DNA of 64,000 nt from an uncultured Rhodospirillales bacterium (GTDB lineage Bacteria; Pseudomonadota; Alphaproteobacteria; Rhodospirillales; UBA2165). Positions 61,242 through 64,000 of the stretch are shown piece by piece (position 1 is the first letter of the stretch; every line of letters starts with the position of its first letter). Location: NCBI GenBank assembly GCA_913055735.1, contig CAJXKD010000001.1:2018281-2082280 (forward strand), read 5' to 3'. Below the pieces are notes generated by a model. The model was not told the origin of the DNA, did no database searches, and worked only from the letters and a program-made list of their open reading frames with translations. The translations under genes were made by a program, and so were the position numbers.

Positions 61242-61685
61242 GTGGCTGCCCTTCCTTCCGCGGTACTGTTCGTATGCACCTTCAACACGGTTCGCTCGCC
61301 GATTGCCGAGGCGCTGCTCAAGAAATTTCATGGCGATAAAATTTATGTGGATTCCGCCGGGCTCGACGTCGCCGAGCCCGACGGATTCGTAATCGAAGTG
61401 ATGAGGGAACTCGGGATCGATCTATCGGCGCATGAGCCGAAATCGTTGGAGGAGATCGACGATCTTTCCTTCGATCTCATTATCGCACTCTCTCCGGAGG
61501 CGTATAGCGCGGCGTTGGAGTTCACCTCGACGATCGCGTGCGATGTGGAATTTTGGCCTATTCCCCACCCGGGCGATGCAAGCGGCGGCCGCGAGGCACA
61601 GTTGGCCGCCTACCGGCGGCTTCGCGACGAGCTCTTCAATCGTCTGATGGACAAATTTCCCGTGAAGGGACCAGTGGTAAAATAA
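61242..61685 (+). CDS. Low-molecular-weight phosphotyrosine phosphatase family protein
   Basis: 147 residues from GTG 61242 with GGAGG 10 bases upstream, inside the end of the previous gene. The phosphate loop C-x5-R-S reads VLFVCTFNTVRSPIAEALL; PIPHPGDASGG carries the Asp of the general acid loop (PHPGD in place of DP-x-Y). Likely a phosphatase with an unknown protein or arsenate-like substrate. It keeps this place in many related genomes. Confidence 0.9.
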   Translation: MAALPSAVLFVCTFNTVRSPIAEALLKKFHGDKIYVDSAGLDVAEPDGFVIEVMRELGIDLSAHEPKSLEEIDDLSFDLIIALSPEAYSAALEFTSTIACDVEFWPIPHPGDASGGREAQLAAYRRLRDELFNRLMDKFPVKGPVVK

Positions 61686-61686
61686 G

Positions 61687-61712
61687 ATGGAAGGCGCGGT
61701 AAACCGCCTTTC
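61687..61712 (+). terminator. Probable terminator before infA
   Basis: GGAAGG-C-GCGGT and ACCGCCTTTCC form an 11-pair stem with a bulged C, around AA. It is followed by CCCTTC and not a clean T-run, so it is moderate. Confidence 0.45.
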
Positions 61713-61787
61713 CCCCTTCAAAGGACTTGACCCCGAAGGCGCTTACAGACACTTTCTGGGCTCCTCTTAATCCGCTATGGAGTAGAT

Positions 61788-62006
61788 ATGGCGAAGGAAG
61801 AACTACTGGAATTTTCGGGGACGGTCACTGAACTGTTGCCCAACGCGATGTTCAGGGTCGAACTGGACAACGGTCACGAGATACTAGCCCATACCGCCGG
61901 TAAGATGCGCAAGCACCGGATTCGTGTGCTCGCCGGCGATCGCGTCAATGTTGAAATGACGCCCTACGACCTGACCAAAGGTCGCATTACGTTCCGCTTC
62001 AAATAG
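61788..62006 (+). CDS. infA: Translation initiation factor IF-1
   Basis: 72 residues, complete: [69 protein letters not shown]-fold protein that binds the 30S A site. Normal length and sequence. Confidence 0.98.
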   Translation: MAKEELLEFSGTVTELLPNAMFRVELDNGHEILAHTAGKMRKHRIRVLAGDRVNVEMTPYDLTKGRITFRFK

Positions 62007-62040
62007 CGCCCCGGGCGCCTTTCTCCCTCGGGCGCCGATC

Positions 62041-62655
62041 ATGTCCAATCGACATCGTTCCGCTCTTATCCTCGCCTCAGCATCGCCGAGGCGTCTCGAC
62101 CTTTTGCGTCAAATCGGAATCGAACCGGCCGGCGTGCGGCCTGCCGGCGTTGATGAAACACCGCGCGCCAGGGAGTTGCCACGCGATGTGGCCGCGCGTT
62201 TGGCGCAAGCCAAGGCGCAGTTGATCGCCGATCAGAACCCAGATTCATTTATCGTTGGCGCCGACACGGTTGTTGCTTGCGGACGCCGCATTCTGGGCAA
62301 GGCTGAGACGCTGGATGAAGCGCGCGCCTTCCTGAAATTGCTCTCCGGCCGCCGTCATACGGTCATTGGCGGTGTCTGTGTCTGTACTCCCGATGGCCGG
62401 TCGGGGACGCGGGTGGTCGAAACGACGGTCACCTTCAAACGTCTGACAAGTTCTGAGATCGATGCCTATCTCGCCACGGATGAGTGGCAGGGAAAAGCCG
62501 GCGCCTATGCTATTCAGGGCCGCGCCGCCCTCTTCGTCAAATTTTTGCGCGGGTCGTATTCCAACGTCGTTGGTCTGCCGCTATTCGAAACGGCTGCGCT
62601 TTTGCGCGGATACGGGTTCCAGTGGGATCAATCGGATGACGCCTCCCGCGATTGA
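62041..62655 (+). CDS. maf: Maf family nucleotide pyrophosphatase
   Basis: 204 residues. ALILASASPRRLDLLRQIG (the SxSPRR motif), GADTVVACGRRILGKAETLDEA and GKAGAYAIQGRAALFVKFLRGSYSNVVGLPLFE. Maf proteins hydrolyse modified or canonical nucleoside triphosphates and affect septum formation. The end overlaps rng by 20 bases. Confidence 0.94.
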   Translation: MSNRHRSALILASASPRRLDLLRQIGIEPAGVRPAGVDETPRARELPRDVAARLAQAKAQLIADQNPDSFIVGADTVVACGRRILGKAETLDEARAFLKLLSGRRHTVIGGVCVCTPDGRSGTRVVETTVTFKRLTSSEIDAYLATDEWQGKAGAYAIQGRAALFVKFLRGSYSNVVGLPLFETAALLRGYGFQWDQSDDASRD

Positions 62656-64000
62656 AATTTTTATCGATGCGATTCCCGGTGAAACGCGCATGGCGCTGAC
62701 CGAAGAAGGGCGTCTAACCGAGTTCCATGTCGGGCGAGATACGGACCGGTTTGTTGCCGAAGCGATTTTTCTCGGCCGTGTCATGCAGGCGGCGCCTGGG
62801 CTGACGGGGGCTTTCGTTGACGTCGGGGGCGACCGCCCTGCTTTGCTCAACGGCAGCGATTGGCCCGATAAGAAATTACCCCCTGAAGGGACGCAGGTGC
62901 TTGTGCAGGTAAGCCGCGAGCCTTTTCAGGATAAGGGCGCGACAGTTACCGGCAAGCTTTCTCTTCCGGGCCGTTATGCCGTCTACCTCCCCAGGGCAGG
63001 AGGCATGCGCTTTTCCAGGTCCATTGATGATCGCGCGGCGCTCGAGCAATTGTCGAAAGATCTGGCGGGTGTGGCCGGCGGGGTTGGCGGATTCATTGTC
63101 CGGCGCGCCGCGGTCGAGGAATCACCCGATCTGGTGCTCGCCGAAGCGCGCCGCTTGGTCGAGACGTGGCGGAAAATCGAGGAGCGGGTGGCGTTGGTGA
63201 AGGCACCGGACTTGCTGCATTCGGCCGCCGACATCGTCGAGCGGGTTATCCGCGACCAGGCCGACAATCGGTGGCAACGTATCGTTGCCGACGATCGCGC
63301 CATTTTGCGGCAGGCCAAGCAGTTGCTCGCCGCCTATTTACCCGGCGTGCCCGTAGAGACGGAGCTTTGGTCGAACCGTGCGCCGTTGTTTGAGGCGGAG
63401 GGTATCGAGGAGCAGTTGGCGCAAGCCCTTTCCGCGGAAGTCCCGTTGCCGTCAGGCGGCCGGATCGTGATCGCGGAAACACGGGCCCTTGTGGCCATCG
63501 ATGTAGACAGCGGTGCGTCGGGGGATGCGATCCAAACCAATCTGGAAGCGATTACCGAGACCATGCGCCAGATACGGTTGCGGGAACTTGCGGGTCAGGT
63601 CGTCATCGACGTTTTGGCCATGCCTGATCGCACCGACCGGGACTGTGTGCTCAATACACTGAAGGAAATCTGCGACGGTGATGACGATGTTTTCATTCAT
63701 GGGTATTCCAACCTTGGGCTGATGGAACTGACCCGTAAACGGCGGCGGCCGAGCCTGTCACAGATGGTCGGATCGGGTAGCGAACCACGTGCTGTGGAAA
63801 CCGGTGCGTTGAATGTCATCCGGTCGGTCCTGCGGCAGGCCGCGCATATGCACGGACGCTTAACGGTGACTGTCGCGCCGTCCGTTGCGCGAACGTTGCA
63901 GGAAGAACTTCGGGACGCTTGGGATCTTACCCAACGCCGATTGGGTCAGCCTGTTGAATTGACCCTCGATGCTGGCTTAGGCTATGAGCAATTCGAAATT
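62636..64000 (+). CDS. rng: Ribonuclease E/G family protein (runs off the right edge)
   Basis: First 455 codons from ATG 62636, in a frame different from maf. MTPPAIEIFIDAIPGETRMAL at the start, then an S1-like domain (AEAIFLGRVMQAAPGLTGAF, VDVGGDRPALLNGSD). The catalytic domain has ALVAIDVDSGA with Asp residues, VVIDVLAMPDR and SNLGLMELTRKRRRPSL, matching RNase G (LVEMTRKR). It processes rRNA and decays mRNA. The distal part lies outside the window. Confidence 0.9.
   Translation, partial: MTPPAIEIFIDAIPGETRMALTEEGRLTEFHVGRDTDRFVAEAIFLGRVMQAAPGLTGAFVDVGGDRPALLNGSDWPDKKLPPEGTQVLVQVSREPFQDKGATVTGKLSLPGRYAVYLPRAGGMRFSRSIDDRAALEQLSKDLAGVAGGVGGFIVRRAAVEESPDLVLAEARRLVETWRKIEERVALVKAPDLLHSAADIVERVIRDQADNRWQRIVADDRAILRQAKQLLAAYLPGVPVETELWSNRAPLFEAEGIEEQLAQALSAEVPLPSGGRIVIAETRALVAIDVDSGASGDAIQTNLEAITETMRQIRLRELAGQVVIDVLAMPDRTDRDCVLNTLKEICDGDDDVFIHGYSNLGLMELTRKRRRPSLSQMVGSGSEPRAVETGALNVIRSVLRQAAHMHGRLTVTVAPSVARTLQEELRDAWDLTQRRLGQPVELTLDAGLGYEQFEI

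Noticed and set aside
62000..62040. Hairpin between infA and maf (GCGCCC and GGGCGC)
   Set aside because: The palindromes are GC-rich direct and inverted repeats with either no loop or a very long one and no T-run; not convincing as a terminator.

Overview
The window is a 64 kb chromosomal stretch from an alphaproteobacterium. The best guess is a marine or aquatic Rhodospirillales-like genome of roughly 60% GC. Evidence for the class is the housekeeping block hisG-hisD-UPF0262-phosphatase-infA-maf-rng next to murA, a GapR (DUF2312) gene, the zinc-free form of ribosomal protein L36, two TRAP transporters and the small murA-leader protein. No phage, transposase, integrase or CRISPR array is visible.

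Layout. 1-12 kb is a catabolic and uptake region. It holds the start of a molybdopterin oxidoreductase with an SCP2-like N-terminus, a divergent MarR regulator with two operators, a cupin, a flavin reductase, two complete TRAP transporters (dctP-Q-M on + and again on -), a HbpS/GlcG protein, a 2-aminomuconate deaminase-like RidA protein divergent from 3-hydroxyanthranilate dioxygenase, and a YciI protein. At 12.0-13.0 kb lies a glutathionyl-hydroquinone reductase whose catalytic cysteine codon is replaced by an in-frame TGA, followed by a bacterial-SECIS-like hairpin. This is a strong selenoprotein candidate. 13-24 kb carries a FadB-type protein, a methyltransferase, a glk-otsA-GH15 trehalose/glucose operon, a class III cyclase, a lytic transglycosylase, a GNAT enzyme and an N-formylglutamate amidohydrolase.

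24.6-31.7 kb is an apparent insertion behind tRNA-Val. It is a four-gene operon: a TonB-dependent receptor, a periplasmic membrane-anchored CobN-like chelatase, an ExbB-like protein and a DUF2149 protein with an ExbD-like transmembrane Asp. A Zur-box-like palindrome covers its promoter. A 22-bp near copy of the tRNA 3' end lies just beyond the operon. The arrangement suggests a zinc-responsive system that takes up a metal-tetrapyrrole and removes the metal in the periplasm, powered by its own proton channel.

31.7-42 kb holds a polytopic membrane protein, two methyltransferases and a signalling locus (response regulator-ATPase, periplasmic binding protein, 1252-residue hybrid kinase). 42-50 kb has rpmJ, glcDEF, a TPR protein, a saccharopine-dehydrogenase-like protein and an orphan flagellin-like protein. 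50-55 kb has gapR, a second amidohydrolase, an EamA transporter and egtBD for ergothioneine. 55-64 kb has tRNA-Thr, murA, an AT-richer SGNH-like gene that looks inserted, and the conserved his-infA-maf-rng block running off the right edge.
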